Source: Mesorhizobium sp. Root157
Lineage (GTDB): Bacteria; Pseudomonadota; Alphaproteobacteria; Rhizobiales; Rhizobiaceae
Assembly: GCF_001427385.1 (NCBI RefSeq)
Contig: NZ_LMGJ01000035.1
Coordinates: 320-48,261 of the forward strand
DNA: 47,942 nucleotides
Reading direction: 5' to 3'
Part shown: positions 1-7,875 of the stretch, in pieces
Position numbering within the stretch: the stretch's first letter is position 1
How the letters are laid out: each line of letters begins with the position of its first letter
Made by a program: the position numbers and the translations under genes
Notes under the pieces: generated by a model
Seen by the model: the letters and a program-made list of their open reading frames with translations, nothing else
The model's database searches: none
Told to the model about the DNA's origin: nothing

Positions 1-330
1 ATCTCCAACGAGATGAAGGACCTGGCCGCGCGGGCCCGGACCCGCAAGCTGAAGCCGGAGGAATACCAGGGCGGCACGACGGCTGTGTCGAACCTCGGCA
101 TGTTCGGCATCAAGGATTTTGCCGCCGTCATCAACCCGCCGCATGCGACGATCCTTGCGGTCGGGGCAGGCGAGGAGCGGGCGGTGGTCAAGAACGGCGA
201 GATCAGAATAGCCACCATCATGTCGGTGACCTTGTCGACGGATCACCGGGCGGTCGACGGCGCACTGGGCGCCGAACTGCTCGGCGCCTTCAAGCGCCTC
301 ATCGAAAACCCGATGGCCATGCTGGTGTAG
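1..330 (+). CDS. pdhC: Dihydrolipoamide acetyltransferase (pyruvate dehydrogenase E2), C-terminal part
   Basis: The 5' end lies outside the window; the reading frame is open from base 1 to a TAG at 328-330. The visible 109 residues are the end of the trimer-forming catalytic domain of 2-oxoacid dehydrogenase E2 subunits. This domain transfers the acetyl group from lipoyl-lysine to CoA in the cytoplasmic pyruvate dehydrogenase complex. The family signature DHRAVDG, with its catalytic His and Asp, is present near the end, and the stretch SNLGMFGIKDFAAVINPPH is typical of alphaproteobacterial PDH E2. The lipoyl and subunit-binding domains are not visible. No dihydrolipoamide dehydrogenase gene follows, unlike the usual rhizobial pdhABC-lpd order as I recall it. 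Assignment to PDH rather than another 2-oxoacid dehydrogenase is likely but rests on this tail only. Confidence 0.9.
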   Translation: MSNEMKDLAARARTRKLKPEEYQGGTTAVSNLGMFGIKDFAAVINPPHATILAVGAGEERAVVKNGEIRIATIMSVTLSTDHRAVDGALGAELLGAFKRLIENPMAMLV

Positions 331-479
331 GGCAGGGCACAGTCGATCTGCGGGCCATCTTTCTGGCCGCCGTTTGATCTTCCACAGTGACCGATCTGCA
401 AGATCGGCTATATTGGGTTGACGATATGGAATGCCTCCCGGCTCTGCGGGCGGCGATTGGTTCAAGAGGAATTCTGTCC

Positions 480-848
480 ATGCCTCCGTTCAGCCCTTTG
501 GAAGTCAGGAATTTTGTTTCCAAGGTCATGGGTGCGTCGCCGGCCGACATCAGGTTGATGGCCCAGCGCCTGCACGACCACGCCTTCGAGGAACGCATGT
601 CGCCGGAGGACACCAAGGCGTTCGTGCGCGGCCTGGGCTATGACAGCCTGGAAGCATTCTGCACTGAAATCGGGCTGCCGGCCCATATTGCCGAACGCTG
701 GAGCCGTTTTGGCGTCTCGGGCGAGATGCGGCAGGTGTTCACGCTGCTGGCCAGCCAGCGCCGGCGCATGGCCGAGGCGATCGAGGAATTCGAGGAAATG
801 ACGCATGTCGGCGTCGATGATTTCCTGCGCGAGCGCGGCTTGATCTAG
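480..848 (+). CDS. Small hypothetical protein, 122 aa
   Basis: I do not recognise a family. The ATG at 480 is chosen because AGAGGAA lies about 9 bases upstream; the frame stays open back to a GTG at 387, but that start has no visible ribosome binding site. The protein is predicted mostly helical and acidic. A central part (around GYDSLEAFCTEIGLPAHIAERW) looks like a small helix-turn-helix or helical bundle, which could suggest DNA or protein binding, but there is no decisive motif. No signal peptide or membrane segment. It ends in a 4-base convergent overlap with the SorC regulator gene on the other strand (845-848) and follows pdhC by about 150 bases. Confidence 0.6.
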   Translation: MPPFSPLEVRNFVSKVMGASPADIRLMAQRLHDHAFEERMSPEDTKAFVRGLGYDSLEAFCTEIGLPAHIAERWSRFGVSGEMRQVFTLLASQRRRMAEAIEEFEEMTHVGVDDFLRERGLI

Positions 849-1816
849 CCTTCGCTGAGCGCCTTCGCCGTCTCGCTGTCGGTGATCAGCACATTGGCGT
901 CGACGGCTTTCAGCGCCGCGCGTATCGCCGCGATCTTGTGCCGCCCGCCGGCGGCCAGAACGACATTGGGAACGGCGCTTACGACGTCGAGGCCAATAGC
1001 CATGACGCGGTCGTTGACCTCGTGTTCCACCAGCTTGCCGGCCGCATCGATAAAGTAGGACAGGATGTTGGCCACCGCGCCCTTGGCCTTCAGCGAGGGG
1101 ATGAGCGCTGCCGGTGCAATCGCATGGCGGAATATGGTCGCGTCGGGCGATACCTCGCCGACGGTGATCAGCGCTATGTCGGCACCGGCGGCACGCTGTC
1201 TGACATCGAGCAGTTCCGGCTGTGCCCACAAAAGGTCGCGCAAAGCCGGGTCGTGAACCATCACCGGCGCGGTGATCTGGTAGCTGTCGACGCCGAACAC
1301 TTCAGCCACCTTGGCGGCAACGATCGACGGGTTGATCCACTGCGAGTGCGGCAGGCTGCCGACCAGGCCGATCACCGAGGCGGACCTGAGCTGCCGCCTG
1401 GCCATGAAGGCAAGGCTGGCGTGCAGCGTCGCGCCGCCGCCAATGGCCAGCGTCATGCCGTCCTGCATTTGCTCGCCGAGATAAAGGGCGACGGCATGGC
1501 CGATCGCCTTTTCCAGATGTTCCGTGCCCGATGGCGTCGGCACGACCACGGCAGCGTCAAGCTTCCAGCGCTTTTCAAGGGCGCGCTCGAGCGCAACCTG
1601 TCCGGCCGTTTCCGCATTGATGGTGGTGACCACCACCCCTTCGGCGGTGCAGGCGGCAAGTGTGCGCATGACCTTCACGCGACTGACGTTCAGCTTCGCC
1701 GCGATCTGTTCCTGGGTCAGTCCCTCGACATAATAGAGCCAGGCCGTCTTGACGTTCAGGTCGGAGGACACCATCGGCACGCCGCCATCGGCCTCGCTCG
1801 GTCTGTCTTTGCCCAT
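845..1816 (-). CDS. SorC/DeoR-type sugar-binding transcriptional regulator
   Basis: 323 residues, the normal length for the SorC family. An N-terminal helix-turn-helix (about residues 24-60, around LTQEQIAAKLNVSRVKVMRT) is followed by the large effector-binding domain related to sugar-phosphate isomerases (about 65-320). AGGAG sits 9 bases before the ATG at 1816. The family consists of tetrameric repressors or activators that respond to phosphorylated sugars. The gene is transcribed away from the ABC/MBL/SurE operon at 2049-7860, and a perfect 12-bp inverted repeat lies between them (1897-1932). It is therefore probably the local regulator of that operon. The effector is unknown; by family it should be a phospho-sugar or related phosphate ester. 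Confidence 0.9.
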   Translation of the reverse strand: MGKDRPSEADGGVPMVSSDLNVKTAWLYYVEGLTQEQIAAKLNVSRVKVMRTLAACTAEGVVVTTINAETAGQVALERALEKRWKLDAAVVVPTPSGTEHLEKAIGHAVALYLGEQMQDGMTLAIGGGATLHASLAFMARRQLRSASVIGLVGSLPHSQWINPSIVAAKVAEVFGVDSYQITAPVMVHDPALRDLLWAQPELLDVRQRAAGADIALITVGEVSPDATIFRHAIAPAALIPSLKAKGAVANILSYFIDAAGKLVEHEVNDRVMAIGLDVVSAVPNVVLAAGGRHKIAAIRAALKAVDANVLITDSETAKALSEG

Positions 1817-1896
1817 CGCGCTTTGCTCCTGCGCATTCGCGCCTTATCGTTGCGCTTATTGTGAACTTCGCGCGTGACGATTTTGTCACTCTAACA

Positions 1897-1932
1897 ATGT
1901 TCATTTGTATTTGACAACGAACAAATGAACAT
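1897..1932. promoter_or_regulatory. Perfect 12-bp inverted repeat, probable SorC operator
   Basis: The arms ATGTTCATTTGT (1897-1908) and ACAAATGAACAT (1921-1932) are exactly complementary, with a 12-base spacer. The repeat lies in the divergent region between the SorC regulator and the transporter operon and overlaps the best promoter there. The arm-to-arm distance puts equivalent bases 24 bp apart, roughly two helical turns, as expected for a dimer or tetramer binding one face of DNA. Confidence 0.75.
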
Positions 1933-1937
1933 ATCAT
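1911..1937 (+). promoter_or_regulatory. Candidate sigma-70 promoter of the ABC/MBL/SurE operon
   Basis: TTGACA at 1911-1916 is a perfect -35 hexamer lying between the two operator arms. TATCAT at 1932-1937 matches five of six -10 bases. The spacing of 15 bases is shorter than the optimum of 17, so the -10 assignment is uncertain. A protein bound at the inverted repeat would cover this promoter. Confidence 0.45.
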
Positions 1938-2048
1938 ATGAAGGCAGGCGTGTTGTCATCCACGGGTCATATACGCCGTGCAGGGAGGAGCAGGCTTTGT
2001 CCGGGCCAGGAACCGGAGACGCCATGCACAAAGGATCAGGAGGTCTCT

Positions 2049-3035
2049 ATGAAGACGCGTTTCATCACCCTATTGGCAAGCCAGGTCGCGGTTGCCGCCA
2101 TGCTCGTTTCAGGATCGGCCAGCGCCGATACGCTCACCCTCTACACGTCGCAGCCAGAAGCGGATGCGGCCAAGACGGTCGATGCCTTCAAGGCCGCTCA
2201 TCCCGGCACCGAAGTGAACATCTACCGTTCCGGCACCAGCGATGTCATGACCAAGCTGGCCGCCGAATTCGCCGCCAACAGCCCGCAGCCCGACGTGCTT
2301 TTGATCGCCGATGCGGTCAGCATGGAACTGCTGAAGAAAGACGACAGGCTGCTCGCGTATCCCGAGGCCAAGCTCGATGGCTTTGAGGCCGACGCCTATG
2401 ACAAAGACAAGACCTATTTCGGCTCCAAGCTGATCACCACCGGTATCGCCTACAACACCGGCGCGGCCGAGAAGCCGGCGCATTGGGCAGACCTTGCCAA
2501 GCCGGAATACAAGGATGGCCTCGTCATGCCGAGCCCGCTCTATTCGGGCGCGGCCGCATATCTTCTGTCCGGCTTCACCGGCGACAGCAACTATGGTTGG
2601 GACTTCTTCCAGAAGCTCAAGGACAACAACACCGTCAGCGTTCGCGGCAATGGCGCGGTGCTGAAGTCGGTGGCGAGCGGCGAGAAGCCCTACGGTATCC
2701 TGGTCGATTTCATGGCCATGAATGCGAAGGCGAAAGGCTCTCCGGTCGAGTTCGTGTTCCCTGAGGAAGGCGTGCCTGCCGTGACCGAGCCGGTTGCCAT
2801 CATGAAGACCGCCAAGAACGCCGAAGGCGCCAAGGCTTTCGTCGATTTCATCCTCTCGGATGAAGGCCAGAAGCTGGCGCTGGACATGGGCTACCTGCCG
2901 GCCAAGGCGTCTGTCGGCCGTCCAGCCTGGCTGCCTGAAGGCGTTGCCGTCAAGGTGATGTCGTTCGACACCAAGGCGATCGTCGGCGCAACCGAGGCCG
3001 ACAAGGCCAAGTTCTCGGAGATGTTCGGCGGTTGA
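2049..3035 (+). CDS. ABC transporter substrate-binding protein, Fe3+/spermidine/phosphonate type
   Basis: 328 residues from the ATG at 2049, which is preceded by a perfect AGGAGG at spacing 6; the frame is open further upstream but that part does not look like a signal peptide. Residues 1-26 form a Sec signal peptide (basic start, hydrophobic core, cut after SASA). The mature protein begins with DTLTLYTSQPE, the typical beginning of FbpA/AfuA-like and 2-aminoethylphosphonate-type periplasmic binding proteins. It should deliver its ligand to the fused permease encoded next. The paired tyrosines used for iron in FbpA are not evident to me, so iron is not an obvious substrate. First gene of a five-gene operon ending with a SurE-like phosphatase. 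Confidence 0.88.
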   Translation: MKTRFITLLASQVAVAAMLVSGSASADTLTLYTSQPEADAAKTVDAFKAAHPGTEVNIYRSGTSDVMTKLAAEFAANSPQPDVLLIADAVSMELLKKDDRLLAYPEAKLDGFEADAYDKDKTYFGSKLITTGIAYNTGAAEKPAHWADLAKPEYKDGLVMPSPLYSGAAAYLLSGFTGDSNYGWDFFQKLKDNNTVSVRGNGAVLKSVASGEKPYGILVDFMAMNAKAKGSPVEFVFPEEGVPAVTEPVAIMKTAKNAEGAKAFVDFILSDEGQKLALDMGYLPAKASVGRPAWLPEGVAVKVMSFDTKAIVGATEADKAKFSEMFGG

Positions 3036-3048
3036 CCGATCGTTAGCT

Positions 3049-3082
3049 GTTCGCTGCGGCGCATGGTGTTGCCGCAGCGAAC
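3049..3082 (+). promoter_or_regulatory. Strong intercistronic stem-loop after the binding-protein gene
   Basis: GTTCGCTGCGGC (3049-3060) and GCCGCAGCGAAC (3071-3082) are perfect complements with a 10-base loop. The hairpin starts 14 bases after the stop of the binding-protein gene and is not followed by a T-run, so it is not a classical full terminator. Such hairpins commonly protect the upstream mRNA or attenuate readthrough, giving more binding protein than permease. Confidence 0.75.
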
Positions 3083-3189
3083 GCCGCATCGTTTCCGCGC
3101 AGGAACGACGCATGATCCCTCGGCAAACACAAACGGGCAAAGCTCCCGGTTTGCCGTGCAGCCGTCACGCATTCGTTAGGAACGCAACC

Positions 3190-4893
3190 ATGACCGCAAG
3201 GGTGAAGGAAAGCCGGGGCCAGGAAATGGCCCTGACGGCGGCGGTAGCCTTTGTCATCGTGCTTTTGTCGCTGCTGCCGATGCTGCGCCTCTTGAAGGAG
3301 GTCGTGGCACCGGGGGGCGTGGTGTCCGACACCGCAATCCGGTTGGGTCTGTCAAGTTCCGCGACCTGGGTGGCGACATGGCACACACTTGTCGTCGGCA
3401 TCGGCGGCACGGTGCTCGCCGTCGCGCTTGGCACCTTCGTTGCCCTTCTGGTGACGCTTTCCGACATTCGCGGACGCGGCGCGCTGATCCTTTGCTATGT
3501 CATGCCCCTGATGATCGCGCCGCAGGTGACGGCGCTGGCCTGGCTGCAACTGTTCGGCCCGGCAAGTCCCCTGCTGAAGCTGCTCGGCATCGCGCCGCCG
3601 CTCGGCACCCGCAATCCGCTCTATTCCACGCAAGGCATCATCCTTTTGCTCGGCGTGCAGTATGGGCCGTTGGTGTTCCTTCTCGTGCGTGCCGGTTTGC
3701 GCAAGCTGCCGCGTGAACTGGTCGAAGCCGCGCGGGCAGGCGGTGCCGGCTGGTTCACCGTGCTGCGCACGGTCGTGCTGCCGCTGATGACGCCGTCGAT
3801 CATGGCGGCTGCGGCGCTGGCTTTCGTGTCATGCGTCGGCAATTTCGGCATTCCTGCCTTCCTCGGCATTCCCGCCAACTATCTCGTCCTGCCGACGCTG
3901 ATCTACCAGAAGCTTGCCGGCGGCGGCCCGGCGGTACTGGGGGAGACGGCGTTCCTTTCCGTCCTGATCGGCGTCATCGCCATGGCCGGCATCGTTACCC
4001 AGGAAATCATGAGCCGCAGGCGCGACTACCGCATCTCGTCCACCTCGCTGCCGGCCGAGCCATACGAACTTGGGCGCTGGCGAGCGCCGGTCGAAGCAGG
4101 CATATGGCTGCTGATCGTTCTGATCCTCGTCCTGCCGCTGTTCGGCCTGATGCTGACGTCATTGGTGCCCGGCTATGGCATTCCGCTTTCAACCGCGACC
4201 GCCACGCTCGACAATTATCGTTTCATTCTGTTCGAGCATGCCGGGTCGCGGCGCGCCTTCTTCAACAGCTTCGCCTTGTCGATCGCGGCGGCGGCGTTCG
4301 CCGTTCTCGTTGCCGTGCCCGTCGGCTATCTGATCGCCTGGGGCAGGCAAAGGTGGATCAGGCTGGTCAACCTAGCGATCGAACTGCCTTATGCGCTGCC
4401 CGGCGTGGTGCTCGCCATCGCAGCGCTGCTGATGTTCCTGCGGCCGATCCCGTTCACCGGCATCCAACTCTACAATACCGTCTGGATCATCCTCTACGCC
4501 TATCTCGCCCGTTTCCTAGTGCTGGCGCTGCGGCCCACCGTCAGCGGCTACCACCAGATCGACCGGGCGCTTGAGGAAGCGGCCCAGGTTGCCGGGGCAG
4601 GGTTATTCATACGGCTGCGAACAATCGTGTTTCCGCTGGTTGCGCCGGCGGCGATTGCGGGCGGCCTGCTCATCTTCATGACCGCGCTCAGCGAACTGAC
4701 GGTCTCGGCGCTTTTGTGGTCGTCCGGCTCTGAGACCATCGGCGTGGTAATGTTCTCCTTCGAGCAGGGCGGCGATTCCAACTATGCGGCGGCAATGTCG
4801 GCCATCACCGTGGCGATCACGTTCGTCCTCATGCTGGTGACCAACCTGCTTGCCCCTTATCTTCCCAGCGGAGTGCTGCCATGGCGGGACTGA
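3190..4893 (+). CDS. ABC transporter permease, fused two-domain (FbpB/ThiP-like)
   Basis: 567 residues from the ATG at 3190, with AGGAACG about 5 bases upstream; an upstream in-frame start at 3112 is less likely because its extension is hydrophilic and unlike a membrane protein. The protein contains two consecutive permease domains, about residues 60-270 and 345-550, with roughly 12 membrane segments. Each has the EAA-type loop that docks the ATPase (around LVEAARAGGAGWFTVLRTVVLP and ALEEAAQVAGAGLFIRLRTIVFP). This duplicated layout is typical of Fe3+, thiamine and aminoethylphosphonate importers. It overlaps the following ATPase gene by 13 bases, indicating translational coupling. Substrate not determined. 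Confidence 0.88.
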   Translation: MTARVKESRGQEMALTAAVAFVIVLLSLLPMLRLLKEVVAPGGVVSDTAIRLGLSSSATWVATWHTLVVGIGGTVLAVALGTFVALLVTLSDIRGRGALILCYVMPLMIAPQVTALAWLQLFGPASPLLKLLGIAPPLGTRNPLYSTQGIILLLGVQYGPLVFLLVRAGLRKLPRELVEAARAGGAGWFTVLRTVVLPLMTPSIMAAAALAFVSCVGNFGIPAFLGIPANYLVLPTLIYQKLAGGGPAVLGETAFLSVLIGVIAMAGIVTQEIMSRRRDYRISSTSLPAEPYELGRWRAPVEAGIWLLIVLILVLPLFGLMLTSLVPGYGIPLSTATATLDNYRFILFEHAGSRRAFFNSFALSIAAAAFAVLVAVPVGYLIAWGRQRWIRLVNLAIELPYALPGVVLAIAALLMFLRPIPFTGIQLYNTVWIILYAYLARFLVLALRPTVSGYHQIDRALEEAAQVAGAGLFIRLRTIVFPLVAPAAIAGGLLIFMTALSELTVSALLWSSGSETIGVVMFSFEQGGDSNYAAAMSAITVAITFVLMLVTNLLAPYLPSGVLPWRD

Positions 4894-5960
4894 CCATCGC
4901 CAATGTGACCAAGACCTTCGGCGACTACGATGCCGTCAAGGATGTGTCGCTCGACGTTCGCGACGGCGAATTCCTTGCCGTTCTCGGCCCTTCCGGCTGC
5001 GGCAAGACGACCCTGCTCAGGCTCGTCGCCGGCTTCGAGAAAATCAGTTCGGGTCAGATTCGTATTGGCAGCGATGTCGTCTCCGATGCCAGCGGCAGCG
5101 TACCGCCGGAAAAGCGGCGGGTCGGCATCGTCTTCCAGAACTATGCCTTGTGGCCGCACATGACCGTGGCCGAGAATGTCGGCTATTCGCTGAAAGTGGC
5201 CAAGGTGGACAAGGCCGTCGCGCGCCAAAGGGTGGCGGACGCGCTGGCGCTGGTCAATCTGGACGGCCTGTCCGACCGCCGGCCCGCTAATCTGTCCGGT
5301 GGGCAAAGGCAGCGAGTCGCGCTGGCGCGCTGCCTGGTCGCAACACCTTCGCTGGTGCTGTTCGACGAACCGCTGGCCAATCTCGACGTTCATCTGCGCG
5401 CCTCGATGGAAGACGAGTTCGCCGATTTCCACAAGCGCACCGGCACGACGATCGTCTACATCACCCACGACCAGGCGGAGGCGATGGCGCTGGCCGACCG
5501 CATCGCGGTCATGGATCACGGCCGGTTGGCGCAGCTTGCCACCCCTCGCGACCTCTACCGCGAGCCGGCCAACGAAATGGTGGCCTCCTTCATCGCGCAA
5601 GGCATCGTTCTTCCGGCCAAGGTGCTGAGCGCCGAACAGACCGGGCATGCGCGCGTCGAGGTGCTGGGGCATGAGGTCGTGATCCGCTGCCGCCCCGGCG
5701 AACAGCCGCGCACGGATGCGAAAATCTGCATACGCTCCTCCGAACTGGAGATCGCCGGCAAGGATGAGGCGGGTTTCGACGCCGCCGTCACACGCGCCAT
5801 CTACAAGGGCGGTGCGGTGCGTGTGGAGCTTTCGCCAACCCTTGACCCAAACCTCAATCTGCATGTCGAGCGACCGGAGCCGGGGGCGTTCGAAGCCGGA
5901 TCGCAACTTCGCCTGAAGATCGTTTCCGGCTGGCTCATTCCGAACGGAAAGTCGGCATGA
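4881..5960 (+). CDS. ABC transporter ATP-binding protein (FbpC/PotA type)
   Basis: 359 residues. Walker A GPSGCGKTT at about 37-45, Q-loop in VFQNYALWPHMTV, signature LSGGQRQR at about 138-145, Walker B LVLFDEP, and switch histidine in ITHDQAEAMALADR. The C-terminal third (about 240-355) is a TOBE/OB-fold regulatory domain as in PotA, FbpC and MalK-type ATPases. It powers the fused permease encoded just upstream (13-base overlap) and overlaps the downstream MBL-fold gene by 4 bases (ATGA at 5957-5960). The tight coupling binds the hydrolase genes to the transporter as one expression unit. Confidence 0.92.
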   Translation: MAGLTIANVTKTFGDYDAVKDVSLDVRDGEFLAVLGPSGCGKTTLLRLVAGFEKISSGQIRIGSDVVSDASGSVPPEKRRVGIVFQNYALWPHMTVAENVGYSLKVAKVDKAVARQRVADALALVNLDGLSDRRPANLSGGQRQRVALARCLVATPSLVLFDEPLANLDVHLRASMEDEFADFHKRTGTTIVYITHDQAEAMALADRIAVMDHGRLAQLATPRDLYREPANEMVASFIAQGIVLPAKVLSAEQTGHARVEVLGHEVVIRCRPGEQPRTDAKICIRSSELEIAGKDEAGFDAAVTRAIYKGGAVRVELSPTLDPNLNLHVERPEPGAFEAGSQLRLKIVSGWLIPNGKSA

Positions 5961-7126
5961 CGCTGGCGATAGAACTTGCCGGCGGGTTTGGCGAAAAGGG
6001 CCGGACCAGCGTCGTCGTCGGCCGTGACGGGCGTCGCGTCATGCTCGACGCCGGCATCAAGGTCGGTGCGAGCGGCGAGGATTATTATCCGCACGCAGAG
6101 TCCATTGCCGATCTTGATGCGGTGCTCATCTCGCACGCGCATGAAGATCACGTCGGGGCGCTGAACTGGCTGCTGTCGAAGGGCTTTTCCGGCCGCATCC
6201 TGATGACGGCGGAAACGATGGACGAAGCGCCCGCGACACTCGAAGCCTATGCCGAGCCAGAGCTTTTGCGGGCATTTCCGTTTCCTGAACGGCGCATTGA
6301 GTTGTTCGAACCGGGCGACGTTCTGGATGTCGCCGGTCTCGGCATCCGCACCGGACGCTCCGGCCACGTGGTCGGCGGGGTCTGGTTTGCGGTGGAAGAC
6401 GAGGAAAGCAGCGTCGTCTATTGCGCCGACGTGGTGCCCGACAGCGCCGTCTTTGTCATGGACCCCATCCCGCCTTGCGATCTGGTGATGCTGGATGCGT
6501 CCTACGGTGCCGACCCGGTATCGGGCACCGAACGCGCTGCGCAAATTGCCGGGTGGATCAAGGCACATGGCAGCGGCTGCCTGTTGCCGACGCCGCTGTC
6601 GGGACGCTCGCTCGAACTGATCGCCGCGATGCCGGGCCGCTTCGCCATCCATGCCTCGATGCGCGCGTCCTTGCAGGCGCAGATCGAAGCGGGGGCGGCG
6701 CTCAAGTCGGGTATCGGCGAGGTGCTGCGCCAGCGCCTCGTTCACGCTGTCGACTGGACGGACGGCCAGCCCTTGCCGGAGTGTCCCTTGCTTGCCGATG
6801 ACGGGATGGGGCGCGCAGGACCCTCTTCGCGGCTCATTGCGCTGGCCGATGCATCCGGCTTCCCGATCCTGCTCAGCGGTCATCTGCCGGCTGGAACGCC
6901 GGGCGACGTCCTCCATGCCAAGGGCCGCGCCGACTGGATCAGGATGCCGACGCATCCGACCGTGTCGGGCAATGTTGCGATATGGGAAAAAGCGGGTCGT
7001 CCGCCGGTGCTTGGCCATTCCTGCGGGCCGGAAGATCTGGCGCGGCTTGGACAATACATTGCCGCCCTGCGGACCGGGTGCCGTACTGGCGACCGGCTGG
7101 TCGTAACGGAAGGAGAAACCGCGTGA
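5957..7126 (+). CDS. Metallo-beta-lactamase-fold hydrolase, 389 aa
   Basis: The N-terminal half carries the metal-binding motif HAHEDH (H60, H62, D64, H65) of the MBL fold, preceded by VMLDAG. Later metal ligands are probably H in GRSGHVVGG and D in YCADVV. The length and the C-terminal part, with another His-containing segment near the end (LGHSCGPEDL), resemble the RNA-processing/beta-CASP branch rather than small lactamases, but this is a judgement by eye. No signal peptide, so cytoplasmic. Members of this fold mostly cut phosphodiester or ester bonds. It overlaps the ATPase gene by 4 bases and the SurE-like gene by 4 bases, so it probably acts on the imported compound. Exact reaction unknown. 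Confidence 0.8.
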   Translation: MTLAIELAGGFGEKGRTSVVVGRDGRRVMLDAGIKVGASGEDYYPHAESIADLDAVLISHAHEDHVGALNWLLSKGFSGRILMTAETMDEAPATLEAYAEPELLRAFPFPERRIELFEPGDVLDVAGLGIRTGRSGHVVGGVWFAVEDEESSVVYCADVVPDSAVFVMDPIPPCDLVMLDASYGADPVSGTERAAQIAGWIKAHGSGCLLPTPLSGRSLELIAAMPGRFAIHASMRASLQAQIEAGAALKSGIGEVLRQRLVHAVDWTDGQPLPECPLLADDGMGRAGPSSRLIALADASGFPILLSGHLPAGTPGDVLHAKGRADWIRMPTHPTVSGNVAIWEKAGRPPVLGHSCGPEDLARLGQYIAALRTGCRTGDRLVVTEGETA

Positions 7127-7860
7127 GAATCCTGATTTCCAACGATGACGGGATCGATGCGCCGGGTATCGCTCGCCTTGCGGATGCGGCGCGGCGGCTA
7201 AGCGACGACGTCTGGGTGGTGGCGCCGGAAAAGAAGCACACCGCTGCGGGGCCGTCGCTCACGCTCGCCCAGCCGCTTGTCATGCAACGCCGGGACGAAC
7301 GCCGTTTCTCCTGCTCGGGCCGGCCCGCCGACTGCGTGGTGGCGGCAATGGCCTGGCTGTTCAAGGATGAGCGCAAGCCGGACCTCGTGCTCGCCGGCGT
7401 CAATGACGGCCGCAACGTGGCCGAAGACCTCGCCTATTCCGGCACGCTCGGCATCGCCCGCGAAGCAACCTTCTGGGGCGTTCCCGCCATCGGTTTCTCG
7501 CGCGTGAAGAACCCGACCATCGGTGCCGATGACGAGGCCTGGTTGGCAAATCTCGTCGGTTCGCTGTGGAAACGGCGGGCAGAATGGGCGGTCGAAGGCC
7601 ATTGGCTCAGCATCAACCTGCCGACCGCCTTGCCGGCTGAAATCCGCCAGCCGCGCATCGGGCGCGACAAGATCGCTGGCACTGCCGAAGTGGTCGAAAG
7701 CGACGGCGACCGCACTGTCATAATTGTGCCGCGCGGGCGGGCGCATGCCACCATGCCGGGCGACGAAAACAGCGTTATCGACACCGGCTCGGTCAGCATC
7801 AACCGTCTGAACTGGTTCGGCGAAACGCGCCTTGGCGACGGCTTGATCTCCAGCCTTTGA
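7123..7860 (+). CDS. surE: SurE-like 5'/3'-nucleotidase (acid phosphatase SurE family)
   Basis: 245 residues from a GTG at 7123 with GGAAGGAGAAACC just upstream; the stop codon of the MBL gene overlaps it (GTGA). The start is fixed by the N-terminal SurE motif ILISNDDG, with the two metal-binding aspartates D8 and D9. The GVNDGRN segment (N94, N98) and YSGTLGIAREA match the second conserved SurE block. Normal SurE enzymes dephosphorylate nucleoside monophosphates and other phosphomonoesters in the cytoplasm. Two differences from the classical pattern are visible: Thr40 where the metal-contacting Ser is usual, and Ala41 for Gly. This may be a specialised paralogue rather than the housekeeping surE, which in rhizobia usually sits elsewhere. 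Last gene of the operon. Confidence 0.82.
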   Translation: MRILISNDDGIDAPGIARLADAARRLSDDVWVVAPEKKHTAAGPSLTLAQPLVMQRRDERRFSCSGRPADCVVAAMAWLFKDERKPDLVLAGVNDGRNVAEDLAYSGTLGIAREATFWGVPAIGFSRVKNPTIGADDEAWLANLVGSLWKRRAEWAVEGHWLSINLPTALPAEIRQPRIGRDKIAGTAEVVESDGDRTVIIVPRGRAHATMPGDENSVIDTGSVSINRLNWFGETRLGDGLISSL

Positions 7861-7875
7861 AGCGAAGAGACTGGT

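Noticed and set aside
2109..3140. A 343-codon minus-strand frame opposite the first binding-protein gene
   Set aside because: Antisense to a gene with a signal peptide and strong Shine-Dalgarno; the translation has no family features.
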